Positions 19,863 through 28,469 of a stretch of DNA of 64,000 bases are shown one piece after another. This DNA comes from Roseibium sp. (GTDB lineage: Bacteria; Pseudomonadota; Alphaproteobacteria; Rhizobiales; Stappiaceae): NCBI GenBank assembly GCA_017643925.1, contig JAEPML010000002.1:1-64000 (forward strand), in the 5' to 3' direction. Position 1 is the stretch's first letter. Each line of letters starts with the position of its first letter. Below the pieces are notes generated by a model. That model was not told the DNA's origin. It saw nothing but the letters and a program-made list of their open reading frames with translations, and did no database searches. The position numbers and the translations under genes are program-made.

Positions 19863-20570
19863 TCATTCCTTCCACACGCCTTCACGGCGCAGCACGGCCT
19901 CGGCCGCGTTTTGTTCAGCGATCCGCTTCGAGCCGCCTTTGCCTTCTCCGGGAGCAAGGCTTCTGACATTGACCGACACCGTGAAATTTGGCGCATGGTC
20001 CGGCCCGTCGCGCCCGGTCACTTCGTAACGCGGTGTCGGCAGGCTCTTGGCCTGCGCCCATTCCTGCAAAGTCGTCTTTGCATCGCGGAGCGGGCCCGAC
20101 CAGGATAGCATACGCGGTTCCCACAGACGCTTGATGAAAGCCTCTGCGGCATCAAATCCGCCATCGAGGTAAATCGCGGCGATCAGCGCTTCGCAGATAT
20201 CGGCCAAAAGTGCGGTCTTCTTGCGGCCGCCGGTCTGTGCTTCCGCCAGTCCGATACGCATAGCATCGCCGACACCCAGTTCCTGGGCAATTTCCGCGCA
20301 GGTCTCGCGCTTGACCATGTGATTGAACCGGCGTGCCAGTTCACCCTCGTCGGCTTTCGGGAAATGCCGGTGCAGCATGGATGCGATGGCAAGACCAAGA
20401 ACCCGGTCCCCCAGAAATTCAAGCCGCTGGTAGCTGCCCGAGATCGTTTCCGACGGTGCCAAGGCGCTGGCATGGGTCAGGGCAACCCGAAGCAGTTCCA
20501 GGTCCTTGAAATCATATTCGAGGGCCGTTTTAAGCGCCGAAATCGAATTCGTTTTTCTGTCCTGTGTCAT
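19863..20570 (-). CDS. rnc: Ribonuclease III
   Basis: Cleaves double-stranded RNA in rRNA precursors and some mRNAs. 235 residues: an N-terminal nuclease domain with the signature RLEFLGDRVLGL (metal-binding Glu and Asp) and a second acidic site in LADICEALIAAIYLDGG, then a double-stranded RNA-binding domain from about residue 160 (TTLQEWAQAKSLPTPRYEVT) ending in GGSKRIAEQNAAEAVL. It lies between lepB and era, the conserved lepB-rnc-era order. Confidence 0.97.
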   Translation of the reverse strand: MTQDRKTNSISALKTALEYDFKDLELLRVALTHASALAPSETISGSYQRLEFLGDRVLGLAIASMLHRHFPKADEGELARRFNHMVKRETCAEIAQELGVGDAMRIGLAEAQTGGRKKTALLADICEALIAAIYLDGGFDAAEAFIKRLWEPRMLSWSGPLRDAKTTLQEWAQAKSLPTPRYEVTGRDGPDHAPNFTVSVNVRSLAPGEGKGGSKRIAEQNAAEAVLRREGVWKE

Positions 20571-20612
20571 AGGATCGTCATGCCGAAACAGACCTCAAAG
20601 GGCAAGGCCCTG

Positions 20613-21356
20613 TCACAGCCCACGTCCGATCCTGTTCCAGCGCACTGTCCAGGGCCAGGTCCAGATCTCGTAGGCGGCAGTTCCTTCTTCAATCGAGAAG
20701 AACAGGATCTCGGCGCGACCGATGAAATTCTCGAACGGTACATAGCCGAAGACACGGCTGTCCTGTGAGTTGTCCCGGTTGTCACCCATCATGAAGTAGT
20801 GCCCTTCAGGCACCTTGTATTCGCGGGTGTTGTCCAGGTTTCCGCGCGGCGAGATGTCGAGCGTGTCGTAGGAAACTCCGTTCGGAAGGGTCTCGCGATA
20901 GCGGGGCACACGGCGCACCATGCCGGACGGGGATTGCTCGATATAGTCGTCGATCCGCTCGCGTTTTGCCGGTTCACCGTTGATGTGGACCACGCCGTCG
21001 ATCATCTGGACCGTGTCCCCCGGCAGGCCGATGACGCGCTTGATATAGTCGGTGGCATTGTCCCGCGGAAGCTTGAAGACCGCCACGTCACCACGCTCAG
21101 GTTCGGCTGACCAGACGCGACCAGAGAAGGGCGGCAGGCCGAACGGAAAGGAATAGCGGGAATACCCGTAGCTGTATTTCGAAACAAACAGGTAGTCGCC
21201 GATAAGCAGCGTGTCCTTCATTGACCCGGACGGAATGCTGAAGGGCTGGAACAAGAATGTGCGGACGACCAAGGCCAACAGGAGCGCCTGGACAACGACT
21301 TTCACGGTTTCGTAAAATCCGCTGTCACTTTCTTTCTTGTTTTCCGACACGCTCAT
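20613..21356 (-). CDS. lepB: Signal peptidase I
   Basis: Inner-membrane protease that removes signal peptides from exported proteins. 247 residues with one N-terminal membrane segment (VVVQALLLALVVRTFLF). The catalytic dyad is Ser45 in PSGSMKDTL and Lys106 in DYIKRVIGLPGD; box E is GDNRDNSQDSR. This is the complete, canonical copy, in contrast to the Lys-less paralogue at 17314-18030 about 2.6 kb away. It sits 42 bases upstream of rnc in the conserved operon. Confidence 0.96.
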   Translation of the reverse strand: MSVSENKKESDSGFYETVKVVVQALLLALVVRTFLFQPFSIPSGSMKDTLLIGDYLFVSKYSYGYSRYSFPFGLPPFSGRVWSAEPERGDVAVFKLPRDNATDYIKRVIGLPGDTVQMIDGVVHINGEPAKRERIDDYIEQSPSGMVRRVPRYRETLPNGVSYDTLDISPRGNLDNTREYKVPEGHYFMMGDNRDNSQDSRVFGYVPFENFIGRAEILFFSIEEGTAAYEIWTWPWTVRWNRIGRGL

Positions 21357-21471
21357 TTTATCCCTTAAATCGTTGTCCGGTTTCCCGGAGGCGAAACCGC
21401 CTTACCAGCGAAACTCTTAGCGGTTCAGGCCTTGCGAAGCAATGCGTGCAGGCCTGTGTCCAAAACTCAAA

Positions 21472-21903
21472 TCATTTTGCCGTGTTGGCCGGTGGTTCCG
21501 GCCAGTCTTCCGGCCAGGCGGAGATCACCACGAAAGCCTGGGCCAGTGGAAAGTCATCGGTAATTGTCAGATCGATGGTTGCCTTGAAGCCGCTTGGTGT
21601 CATTGCCGACAAGCGTTCCAGTGCCCCGCCGGTCAGCGCGATGGTCGGTTTGCCGGAAGGAAGATTGACAACACCCATTTCGCGCCAGGCGACACCCATG
21701 CGAATGCCGCTGCCGAGAGCCTTCGAACAGGCCTCCTTTGCCGCGAACCTCTTTGCATAGGAGGCAGCACGCTCCGCTCGGCGGTCGGACTTCGCGCGTT
21801 CGATTTCGGTATACACACGATTGGTGAACCGCTCGCCGAACCGGTCGAGGGTTTTCTCGATACGCCGAATGTCGATCAGGTCACTGCCTATGCCCAGGAT
21901 CAT
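21472..21903 (-). CDS. acpS: Holo-[acyl-carrier-protein] synthase
   Basis: Transfers phosphopantetheine from CoA to acyl carrier protein, activating it for fatty-acid synthesis. 143 residues beginning [16 protein letters not shown] with the metal-binding Asp, and [15 protein letters not shown] holding the conserved Glu and Lys. The open frame extends 19 residues upstream, but MILGIGSD is the standard N-terminus, so the start at 21903 was used. Part of the housekeeping cluster. Confidence 0.95.
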   Translation of the reverse strand: MILGIGSDLIDIRRIEKTLDRFGERFTNRVYTEIERAKSDRRAERAASYAKRFAAKEACSKALGSGIRMGVAWREMGVVNLPSGKPTIALTGGALERLSAMTPSGFKATIDLTITDDFPLAQAFVVISAWPEDWPEPPANTAK

Positions 21904-22002
21904 CTCTGTATTTCCGTGATTGCAGCTTTTGCTGGTCTTAGGTGGACCAGTCCGGATCAATTTTCAAGCACTGCCGTTCTCTGCGGTGGCAGCGCAGCGA
22001 AA

Positions 22003-22599
22003 CTATCCGCTTTTCGTGGCGAGCGTCTGACGCCGACGGCGCTGATAAACTTCAACACTCTTGTAGACAGCAAGGTAGGAGATCGTACCCACCACGAGGC
22101 CGAGGGGTACGGCACCGATGAACATCAGTTTCAAATTTGGCCAGAAGGAAACCAGGAACTGCCATATGGAGGACAGGTAGTCCCAGAAGGAATCGTGCGT
22201 CAGTCCGCCCAGGCCTTCCTGGAATTTTTCGTGAACCTTGTCCGCCTGGTGTCTGGAGACCCGCCCGTGGATGATCCATTGCCCAAGCTTGAAGGTTGAG
22301 GCCCAGATGAATGGAAATGTGAGCGGGTTGCCGATCGAGGTGCCGAGCGCGGCGGCTATCATGTTGCCGCGGACCACATAGGCAACCGCGAAGGCTGTCA
22401 GGAAGTGAAATCCGACCAGGGGCGTGCAGGATGCAAAGGCGCCGGCGGCAAAACCTATCGCGATGGCATGAGGCGTTGCAGTAAGTCTCAGGACCCGTTT
22501 CCCGAAATAACGTGTAGATCTCGCCCAGCTGTTCCGGGGCCACACGGCAACGCGAAGGCGTTCAATGCGTGATGGACTATTTCTCCGGCGGAACAGCAT
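22003..22599 (-). CDS. DUF2062 family membrane protein
   Basis: Predicted inner-membrane protein of 198 residues, function unknown. The DUF2062 core reads ATPHAIAIGFAAGAFASCTP, followed by GFHFLTAF and GNPLTFPFIW, with hydrophobic segments near residues 44-78, 84-100 and 158-178. The N-terminus is strongly basic (MLFRRRNSPSRIERLR), which fits the inside-positive rule. It lies between pyrE and acpS in the cluster, with 33 bases to pyrE; a gene of this family in this slot is common in related alphaproteobacteria. Confidence 0.85.
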   Translation of the reverse strand: MLFRRRNSPSRIERLRVAVWPRNSWARSTRYFGKRVLRLTATPHAIAIGFAAGAFASCTPLVGFHFLTAFAVAYVVRGNMIAAALGTSIGNPLTFPFIWASTFKLGQWIIHGRVSRHQADKVHEKFQEGLGGLTHDSFWDYLSSIWQFLVSFWPNLKLMFIGAVPLGLVVGTISYLAVYKSVEVYQRRRRQTLATKSG

Positions 22600-22632
22600 G
22601 TGTCGGTTTCAATCCCGTTCGTGTTTTATCGT

Positions 22633-23214
22633 TCAGGCCAATCCGCGGCTGCCGGGCTTGACGGCAGGAAGGGCGGCAAGCTCTGGCGGCAGCTTGTCAG
22701 GTTCGTAAGCAGGTACCTTGTATTCCGCCAGCGCAACCACCGGAACAGAGGCGTCTGCTTCTCCGCCGGACCGATCGATCAGACAGGCGACAGCCAATAC
22801 TTCAGCACCAAGAGCTTTCAGGGAGGTTACCGTCTCGCGGCTGGATAGCCCTGTGGTTACGATATCCTCAACAACAATCACCCGTGCGCCCTTGGGAAGT
22901 TCGAACCGGCGCAGCCTGAACTCGCCATCCTCGCGCTCAACCCACATGGCGGGAACATCGAGGTGACGGGCCGTTTCGTATCCGGGAATCAGGCCGCCGA
23001 GAGCAGGGGAGACGATGTAGTCGATCGGTCCCAGCCCTGACGCCCTGATCTTTTTGGCCAGTGCCTTGCAGAGAATTTCAGTCTTGTCCGGATACATGAA
23101 CACGCGGGCCTTCTGCAGGAAGACTGGGCTGCGAAGTCCGGAGGTCAGGATAAAATGTCCTTCGAGAATTGCGCCTGCTTCGCGAAATACGGCCAACACT
23201 TCATCACGAGTCAT
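22633..23214 (-). CDS. pyrE: Orotate phosphoribosyltransferase
   Basis: Makes OMP from orotate and PRPP in pyrimidine synthesis. 193 residues. The PRPP loop [14 protein letters not shown] is present, with the conserved acidic pair, and [16 protein letters not shown] near residue 20 matches the orotate side. Start ATG at 23214, 31 bases after the rsh stop. The C-terminal tail is short, so this is the compact bacterial form. Confidence 0.95.
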   Translation of the reverse strand: MTRDEVLAVFREAGAILEGHFILTSGLRSPVFLQKARVFMYPDKTEILCKALAKKIRASGLGPIDYIVSPALGGLIPGYETARHLDVPAMWVEREDGEFRLRRFELPKGARVIVVEDIVTTGLSSRETVTSLKALGAEVLAVACLIDRSGGEADASVPVVALAEYKVPAYEPDKLPPELAALPAVKPGSRGLA

Positions 23215-23245
23215 AAACGAAATCCCCTTGGTCTATGTGGTGCGT

Positions 23246-25495
23246 TCAGCCATTTACGCGGCTGACGCTGGAAACATTCGGTTTGGTGCGCAGCTGGTTG
23301 ATGATCCGGTTCAGGTGTTTCAGATCCCATACCTCCAGGTCAATGACCATTTGGTGGAAGTCGGGTGCCCGCTGAACCATTTTCACATTGTCGATATTCC
23401 CGCTGTTTTCACCGATAATCTGAGCAATCGTGGCCAATGAGCCCGGTTCATTTGCCGCAGATATGATCAGTCTTGCGGGGAAACGTTCCGGATTGTCGAC
23501 ATCAATGTCCCAGCGCACATCGACCCAGCGTTCGGTCTGGTCGTCGAATTCCTTCAGCGCAGGCGACTGTATCGGATAGATGGTCAGTCCCTCGGACGGG
23601 GTCAAGATACCGACAATGCGATCGCCCGGGACAGCGCCTCCATTGGGGGCAAAGCTCACGGGAATGTCACCGGAAAGCCCCCTTATCGGCAGCGCCGGTC
23701 CTTCACCGTCTTCTTCCGCGACAGCGCCTTCCTCTTTGCCCTGTTCGAGATGCTCCGTCGGCGGGATGCGGAATTTCAGACCGTGACCCTGCTTGAGACC
23801 GAACCAGCCCTCTTCCACGGGGGGGCCGGATATTACCACGCGTTCGTCCTGGTAGTCGGGATGGACCGATTTCAGAACGGTCTGCGCGCTGAGATCGCCC
23901 TGGCCAACGGATGCCATCAGATCTCCGACGCTGGTCTGATGGTGCTGGCCCAGGACGGACTCGAGCAGATCTTCGGAAAAGACCTTGTCGGCGCGTGCGA
24001 AGGCGCGCTTGAGAATGTGTTCGCCAAGGGCACCATATTGCTTGCGCACGGATTCGCGTGTTGCCCTGCGGATCGCGGCCCTGGCCTTGCCGGTTACGGC
24101 AATCGCTTCCCAGGCGGGGGGAGGTGTCTGTGCGGGCGAGCGGATGATCTCGACCTCGTCGCCGTTGTGCAGCTCGGTAACCAGCGGCATGATCTTGCCG
24201 TTGACCTTGCAGCCGACACAGGTGTTGCCGACGTCCGTGTGAACGGCATAGGCAAAATCAATCGGGGTCGCTCCGCGCGGCAGGGCGATCAGACGTCCCT
24301 TGGGTGTGAAGCAGAACACCTGGTCATGAAACAGCTCAAGCTTGGTGTGCTCCATGAACTCCTCGGGAGAATCCCCCTGGGCGAGGAGTTCCGTCGTGCG
24401 CCTGAGCCATTCAAAGGCCCGGCAATCTTCCGTGTGCCGCGCGATATTGCGGCCACCGAGTTCACCGTCCTTGTAGAGCGCATGGGCTGCAATCCCGTAC
24501 TCGGCGACCCGGTCCATGGAAATCGTGCGGATCTGGAGCTCGACACGTTGGCGGGACGGGCCGACGATTGTTGTGTGGATCGACTTGTAGTCGTTCTGCT
24601 TGGGCGTGGAGATGTAATCCTTGAAACGGCCCGGTACAGTCGGCCAGGTCGTGTGGATTACACCCAGAACGCGGTAACATGCCTCTTCGGTGCCCACGGT
24701 GACGCGGAAGCCATAGATGTCGGACAATTGTTCGAAGCCGATCGCCTTGCGCTGCATCTTCCGGAAGATCGAATAGGGGCGTTTTTCGCGCCCCTTGACC
24801 AACGCGGCCATGCCACGTTCGCTCAGCCGCTCCGACAACGTGGTTTCGATGTCCAGGATGAGATCCCGGTTGCGCTCCCGCAGGTCCGCAAGCCGTGTGG
24901 TGATCGTCTCGTAGGCTTCCGGATTGAGCGTGCGGAAGGAAATGTCTTCCAGCTCCTCCCGCATGTCATGCATCCCCATGCGGCCGGCCAGCGGAGCATA
25001 GATTTCCATGGTCTCTTCGGCAATGCGACCGCGCTTGTGCTCGGGCATGTGGCCGAGTGTGCGCATGTTGTGTAGGCGATCGGCCAATTTGACCAGCAGT
25101 ACCCGGACATCGTCGGCGATCGCGAGGAGAAGCTTGCGGAAGTTCTCGGCCTGCTTGGCCTTGCGGGAAACCAGGTCCAGACGCTTGATCTTGGTCAGCC
25201 CCTCGACGAGCTTTCCGATCTCTTCTCCGAAAAGGGAGTCAATTTCAGCGCGCGTCGCATCGGTGTCTTCAATCGTGTCATGAAGAAGGGCAACGGCAAT
25301 CGTGGCATCGTCCAGACGCAGGTCGGTCAGGATTGCAGCAACTTCAAGCGGATGGGAAAAATAGGGGTCGCCGGAAGCACGCATCTGCGAACCATGCTTT
25401 TGCATGGCGTAGACGTAGGCCTTGTTGAGCAAGGCTTCGTCAGCATCCGGATTGTAGCGCGTAACCCGTTCGACGAGTTCGTATTGACGCATCAT
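23246..25495 (-). CDS. rsh: Bifunctional (p)ppGpp synthetase/hydrolase, Rsh
   Basis: Makes and degrades the stringent-response alarmone. 749 residues: an HD hydrolase domain (HSPLEV-like FSHPLEV near residue 47; LLHDTIEDT with His72-Asp73), a synthetase domain (RFKDYISTPKQNDYKSIHT), then TGS (CFTPKGRLIALPRGATPIDFA), helical and C-terminal ACT domains. Both active sites look intact, so it is the single bifunctional enzyme usual in alphaproteobacteria. It lies 106 bases downstream of rpoZ, the conserved spoT-type context. Confidence 0.96.
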   Translation of the reverse strand: MMRQYELVERVTRYNPDADEALLNKAYVYAMQKHGSQMRASGDPYFSHPLEVAAILTDLRLDDATIAVALLHDTIEDTDATRAEIDSLFGEEIGKLVEGLTKIKRLDLVSRKAKQAENFRKLLLAIADDVRVLLVKLADRLHNMRTLGHMPEHKRGRIAEETMEIYAPLAGRMGMHDMREELEDISFRTLNPEAYETITTRLADLRERNRDLILDIETTLSERLSERGMAALVKGREKRPYSIFRKMQRKAIGFEQLSDIYGFRVTVGTEEACYRVLGVIHTTWPTVPGRFKDYISTPKQNDYKSIHTTIVGPSRQRVELQIRTISMDRVAEYGIAAHALYKDGELGGRNIARHTEDCRAFEWLRRTTELLAQGDSPEEFMEHTKLELFHDQVFCFTPKGRLIALPRGATPIDFAYAVHTDVGNTCVGCKVNGKIMPLVTELHNGDEVEIIRSPAQTPPPAWEAIAVTGKARAAIRRATRESVRKQYGALGEHILKRAFARADKVFSEDLLESVLGQHHQTSVGDLMASVGQGDLSAQTVLKSVHPDYQDERVVISGPPVEEGWFGLKQGHGLKFRIPPTEHLEQGKEEGAVAEEDGEGPALPIRGLSGDIPVSFAPNGGAVPGDRIVGILTPSEGLTIYPIQSPALKEFDDQTERWVDVRWDIDVDNPERFPARLIISAANEPGSLATIAQIIGENSGNIDNVKMVQRAPDFHQMVIDLEVWDLKHLNRIINQLRTKPNVSSVSRVNG

Positions 25496-25601
25496 GGCCG
25501 CAACCGACCCAGGAAACCGGCTGAGACTTCAGCAGGGAATGAAAAATTCGTCCGAAGCGGGCGGTGCACCCGCCAGCGCTTCGAGCGAGCTCGCAACAAA
25601 A

Positions 25602-26009
25602 TCAGACGTCGTCTGTCCGCTCTGGCGGAACCAGGCCTTCAAGACCGCGCAGGAGGTCTTCCTCCGACATGCGGTCGAATTCAACGGCGCTGTCGTCGAC
25701 GGCATTGACCTGTGTCACCTGCTGCTGCTGACCGGCAGCGGACGGTACAACCGGAACAGCTTCTGCTTCAGGCTCGTCCACTTCCACAAATTTCTGCAGG
25801 GAGTGGATAAGGTCTTCTTTCATGTCTTCCGGGCTGACGGTCTGCTCGGCAATTTCTCGCAATGCAACAACCGGGTTCTTGTCGTTGTCACGGTCAATCG
25901 TCAGCGGTGAGCCGCTTGAGATCATGCGAGCGCGATGCGCAGCAAGCAGCACCAGCTCAAACCGGTTTTCGACCTTGTCGATGCAGTCCTCGACGGTCAC
26001 GCGCGCCAT
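25602..26009 (-). CDS. rpoZ: RNA polymerase omega subunit
   Basis: Small subunit that aids folding of beta-prime and completes RNA polymerase. 135 residues with the conserved [28 protein letters not shown] start and [14 protein letters not shown]. The C-terminal half is Glu/Gln-rich and longer than in E. coli, as usual in alphaproteobacteria. First gene of the minus-strand cluster; its promoter should lie in the AT-rich 26010-26151 stretch. Confidence 0.95.
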   Translation of the reverse strand: MARVTVEDCIDKVENRFELVLLAAHRARMISSGSPLTIDRDNDKNPVVALREIAEQTVSPEDMKEDLIHSLQKFVEVDEPEAEAVPVVPSAAGQQQQVTQVNAVDDSAVEFDRMSEEDLLRGLEGLVPPERTDDV

Positions 26010-26151
26010 TCGACGTCTCCATAAGTTTAAGGAACTTGAAGAACCAGCGTATAGTGTTCGGATTTCGAAAAAGCAACCCCTTGTAAATTGTTAGAGGTTC
26101 AAAACACATTCCGTTGAATTTTTGTCGATTTTTTGAAAGCTGATCTCGCTT

Positions 26152-26179
26152 TTGCATTGCGATAGCACAATATTATAGT
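26152..26179 (+). promoter_or_regulatory. Candidate sigma-70 promoter of the NYN gene
   Basis: TTGCAT at 26152-26157 and TATAGT at 26174-26179 are separated by 16 bases within an AT-rich stretch. This would give a leader of about 200 bases. Recognised by eye only. Confidence 0.4.
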
Positions 26180-26187
26180 GTACGGCA

Positions 26188-26289
26188 CTCATACGGTTTT
26201 CTGAGAATCGTACGAGCTAAACGGAAAAACAAAACAATAAGCTGACGGTTAGGCGCAGCGAAAAGCGTCAACGCAGCGAATTATGCGTT
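26188..26289 (+). other. Structured leader or small-RNA candidate
   Basis: Three possible hairpins follow the candidate promoter. The first (26188-26216) is an imperfect palindrome: CTC-TACG on the left meets CGTA-GAG on the right, with inner G-U pairs. The second pairs TGACG (26243-26247) with CGTCA (26266-26270). The third pairs AACGCA (26270-26275) with TGCGTT (26284-26289). The second and third share one base, so they could compete. No known riboswitch class is recognised. Confidence 0.35.
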
Positions 26290-26385
26290 AATTGAATAAT
26301 TGAAAGTGTCGGGCTCGGCCGCGGGAAGCCAGGTCCTTCGTCTCAACATAGTTGGCGCATATGACTCGGAAAGGTTTCAAATAAG

Positions 26386-26979
26386 ATGTTTGATGCTCGA
26401 GAAAAGGTAGCCTTGTTCATTGATGGAGCCAATTTGTATTCGACTGCCAAGGCCATTGGTTTTGACATTGATTACAAGCGTTTGCTGAAAGAATTCCAAG
26501 GTCAGGCCTATCTTCTGCGCGCCTATTATTACACCGCGCTTATTGAAGATCAGGAATATTCCTCAATCAGACCGCTGATCGATTGGCTGGACTATAATGG
26601 CTACAAGGTCATTACCAAGCCGGTGAAAGAATTTGTCGACAGCGCCGGGCGCCGCAAGGTGAAGGGCAACATGGATATCGAACTCGCTGTTGATGCCATG
26701 GAACTGGTCGAGTCCGTCGATCACGTGGTGCTGTTCTCCGGCGATGGCGACTTCCGTTCCCTTGTCGAGGCGCTTCAACGCAAGGGCCGCAAGGTGAGCG
26801 TGGTTTCAACCCTGAAAACCCAACCGCCGATGATCGCCGACGACCTGCGCCGTCAGGCGGACCACTTTATCGATCTCGCAAATCTTGCCAATAAAATCGG
26901 GCGCGATCCTTCGGAACGTCCGGTGCGGCCGCAGGCGCCTGCGCAAAACGATGACGACGACGAGGATGACGACTACTAA
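26386..26979 (+). CDS. NYN domain protein (LabA/DUF88-like, putative RNase)
   Basis: Predicted PIN-like nuclease of the NYN superfamily, 197 residues. Acidic metal-site motifs are visible: VALFIDGANLY (Asp14), KGNMDIELAVDAM and LFSGDGDFRSLVEAL. The C-terminal tail is low-complexity and ends in a run of Asp and Glu before a final Tyr. Related proteins are thought to process RNA; the substrate here is unknown. The uracil-DNA glycosylase gene starts 9 bases after its stop. A long, possibly structured leader precedes it. Confidence 0.88.
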   Translation: MFDAREKVALFIDGANLYSTAKAIGFDIDYKRLLKEFQGQAYLLRAYYYTALIEDQEYSSIRPLIDWLDYNGYKVITKPVKEFVDSAGRRKVKGNMDIELAVDAMELVESVDHVVLFSGDGDFRSLVEALQRKGRKVSVVSTLKTQPPMIADDLRRQADHFIDLANLANKIGRDPSERPVRPQAPAQNDDDDEDDDY

Positions 26980-26988
26980 GGTCGGGTC

Positions 26989-27648
26989 ATGTCCGTTCTG
27001 AAGGGAAATCTGGGGCCGGTAGACCCGCCGCTGGACTGTCCGGCCTGTCCTCGGCTCGTTGCCCTGCGCGACGAGTTGAAGGTAACCTATCCCGATTGGC
27101 ACAATGCACCGGTTCCGACGTTTACGTCGGCATCTCCCAGACTGCTGGTCATTGGTCTGGCGCCTGGATTGAAGGGAGCAAATTGCACCGGTCGGCCATT
27201 CACCGGAGACTATGCCGGTGACCTTCTCTACGAGACCATGCTGGCCTACGGATTTGCCGAGGGAAGCTATGACGCAAGGCCTGATGACGGGCTGACCCTC
27301 AAGGACGCGATGATAACCAATGCCGTCCGGTGTTTGCCTCCTCAAAACAAGCCGACGGGCGCGGAAATCAAGACCTGCAGGCCCTACCTTCTTTCGACCC
27401 TGGCAGCCAATCCCTCCGTCAAGGCTGTTCTTGCCCTGGGACGGATCGCGCACGAGACATTCCTGACTGCTCTGGATCTGAAACGCGCGAGTTTCAAGTT
27501 CGCGCATGGTGCCGAGCATGTTTTGCCAGGCTATGACTTGCGCCTCTTCGACAGCTATCACTGTTCACGATACAACACGAATACGGGACGATTGACGACC
27601 GAAATGTTCCGGTCGGTCTTTGACAAGATCCGCGTCCATATTCCCTGA
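26989..27648 (+). CDS. Uracil-DNA glycosylase, family 5 (UDGb-like)
   Basis: Removes uracil, and in this family often other deaminated bases, from DNA. 219 residues. Motif 1 reads GLAPGLKGANCTGRPFTGD, typical of families 4 and 5; it has Ala where family 4 has an acidic residue, which favours family 5. Cysteines in LDCPACPRL, AVRCLPP and KTCRPYL fit an iron-sulfur cluster. Motif 3 reads SYHCSRYNTNTGRLT, with Cys where HPS is usual. Start ATG at 26989, 9 bases after the NYN gene, so both are probably on one mRNA. Confidence 0.88.
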   Translation: MSVLKGNLGPVDPPLDCPACPRLVALRDELKVTYPDWHNAPVPTFTSASPRLLVIGLAPGLKGANCTGRPFTGDYAGDLLYETMLAYGFAEGSYDARPDDGLTLKDAMITNAVRCLPPQNKPTGAEIKTCRPYLLSTLAANPSVKAVLALGRIAHETFLTALDLKRASFKFAHGAEHVLPGYDLRLFDSYHCSRYNTNTGRLTTEMFRSVFDKIRVHIP

Positions 27649-27668
27649 AAACAGATTTTGCGTGCGCC

Positions 27669-28439
27669 CTAGCAGCACTTCTCGCTGCTGGTGGCGTCGA
27701 CCTGGGTCCAGCCGTTGGGACCGAGATGCTCCTGCGGCCTGAACCGCGCCTTGTAAGCCATCTTGGCCGATCCCTCGACCCAATAGCCGAGATAGACGTA
27801 AGGCAGATTCATTCTCCTGGCGCGTTCAATGTGATCAAGGATCATGTAGGTGCCCAAAGGCGTGTCCGCATACGCAGGATCATAGAACGAGTAGACCATG
27901 GAAAGACCGTCAGACAGCTGGTCACTCAGGGCGACCCCCAGAAGCGGGCCTTCCCCGGTCCCGGTGATGAAACTGTCAGCACCACGCCGGCGATATTCGA
28001 CAACAAGCGTTTCCACATGTGTGTCTTCAACCATCATGGCGTAATCCAGTACGCTCATCTCGGTCATGCCGCCGTTTTCGTGCCGGGCTTCAAGATACTC
28101 CCGGAACAGGTCGTATTGTTCGGCTGACGGGCTAGGCGGCAGGCGTGTTCCAACCAGGTTTTCGGCAGACTTCCAGACCCGCTTGAACGATTTGCTCCAT
28201 CTGAAATCATTGACGCGCACGCGGACTGAGACGCAGGCCTGACAATTCTCGCAAGCAGGCCGGTAGGCGATGTTCTGGCTTCGGCGGAAGCCGCCCTGCG
28301 TGAGGACCTCGTTGAGCGCAGGCGCACCATGGCCTACCAGATGAGTGAACACCTTGCGCTCCTGATTGCCTTCAAGATAGGGGCAGGGCGCTGGAGCAGT
28401 CAGATAAAACTGCGGATGATCTGTCGGGTGCCGTGTCAC
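27669..28439 (-). CDS. bpt: Aspartate/glutamate leucyltransferase
   Basis: N-end-rule enzyme that attaches Leu from Leu-tRNA to proteins starting with Asp or Glu, marking them for ClpS/ClpAP. 256 residues. The N-terminal ATE domain holds the Cys cluster [15 protein letters not shown] and the segment [12 protein letters not shown]; the C-terminal domain contains [25 protein letters not shown]. This is the bacterial Bpt form, related to eukaryotic Ate1, and not Aat. The chain ends in two Cys residues (SSEKCC). It lies 30 bases downstream of the SLC13 permease gene. Confidence 0.93.
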   Translation of the reverse strand: MTRHPTDHPQFYLTAPAPCPYLEGNQERKVFTHLVGHGAPALNEVLTQGGFRRSQNIAYRPACENCQACVSVRVRVNDFRWSKSFKRVWKSAENLVGTRLPPSPSAEQYDLFREYLEARHENGGMTEMSVLDYAMMVEDTHVETLVVEYRRRGADSFITGTGEGPLLGVALSDQLSDGLSMVYSFYDPAYADTPLGTYMILDHIERARRMNLPYVYLGYWVEGSAKMAYKARFRPQEHLGPNGWTQVDATSSEKCC

Positions 28440-28469
28440 AGTGCTTTCCCGCGAAACCTCTTATTTGTC

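Larger units (their letters stand above)
26010..26385. other. AT-rich divergent region between rpoZ and the NYN gene
   Basis: 376 bases without a protein gene, clearly more AT-rich than the surroundings. It should carry the rpoZ promoter (leftward) and the NYN-gene promoter (rightward). The right half contains several possible stem-loops, listed separately. No terminator-like hairpin with a T-run is seen, so a leader of the NYN gene fits better than an independent small RNA. Confidence 0.5.

Noticed and set aside
23750-25075. 441-codon plus-strand open frame opposite rsh
   Set aside because: Rsh is certain on the minus strand; the frame has no domain signature and overlaps it completely.
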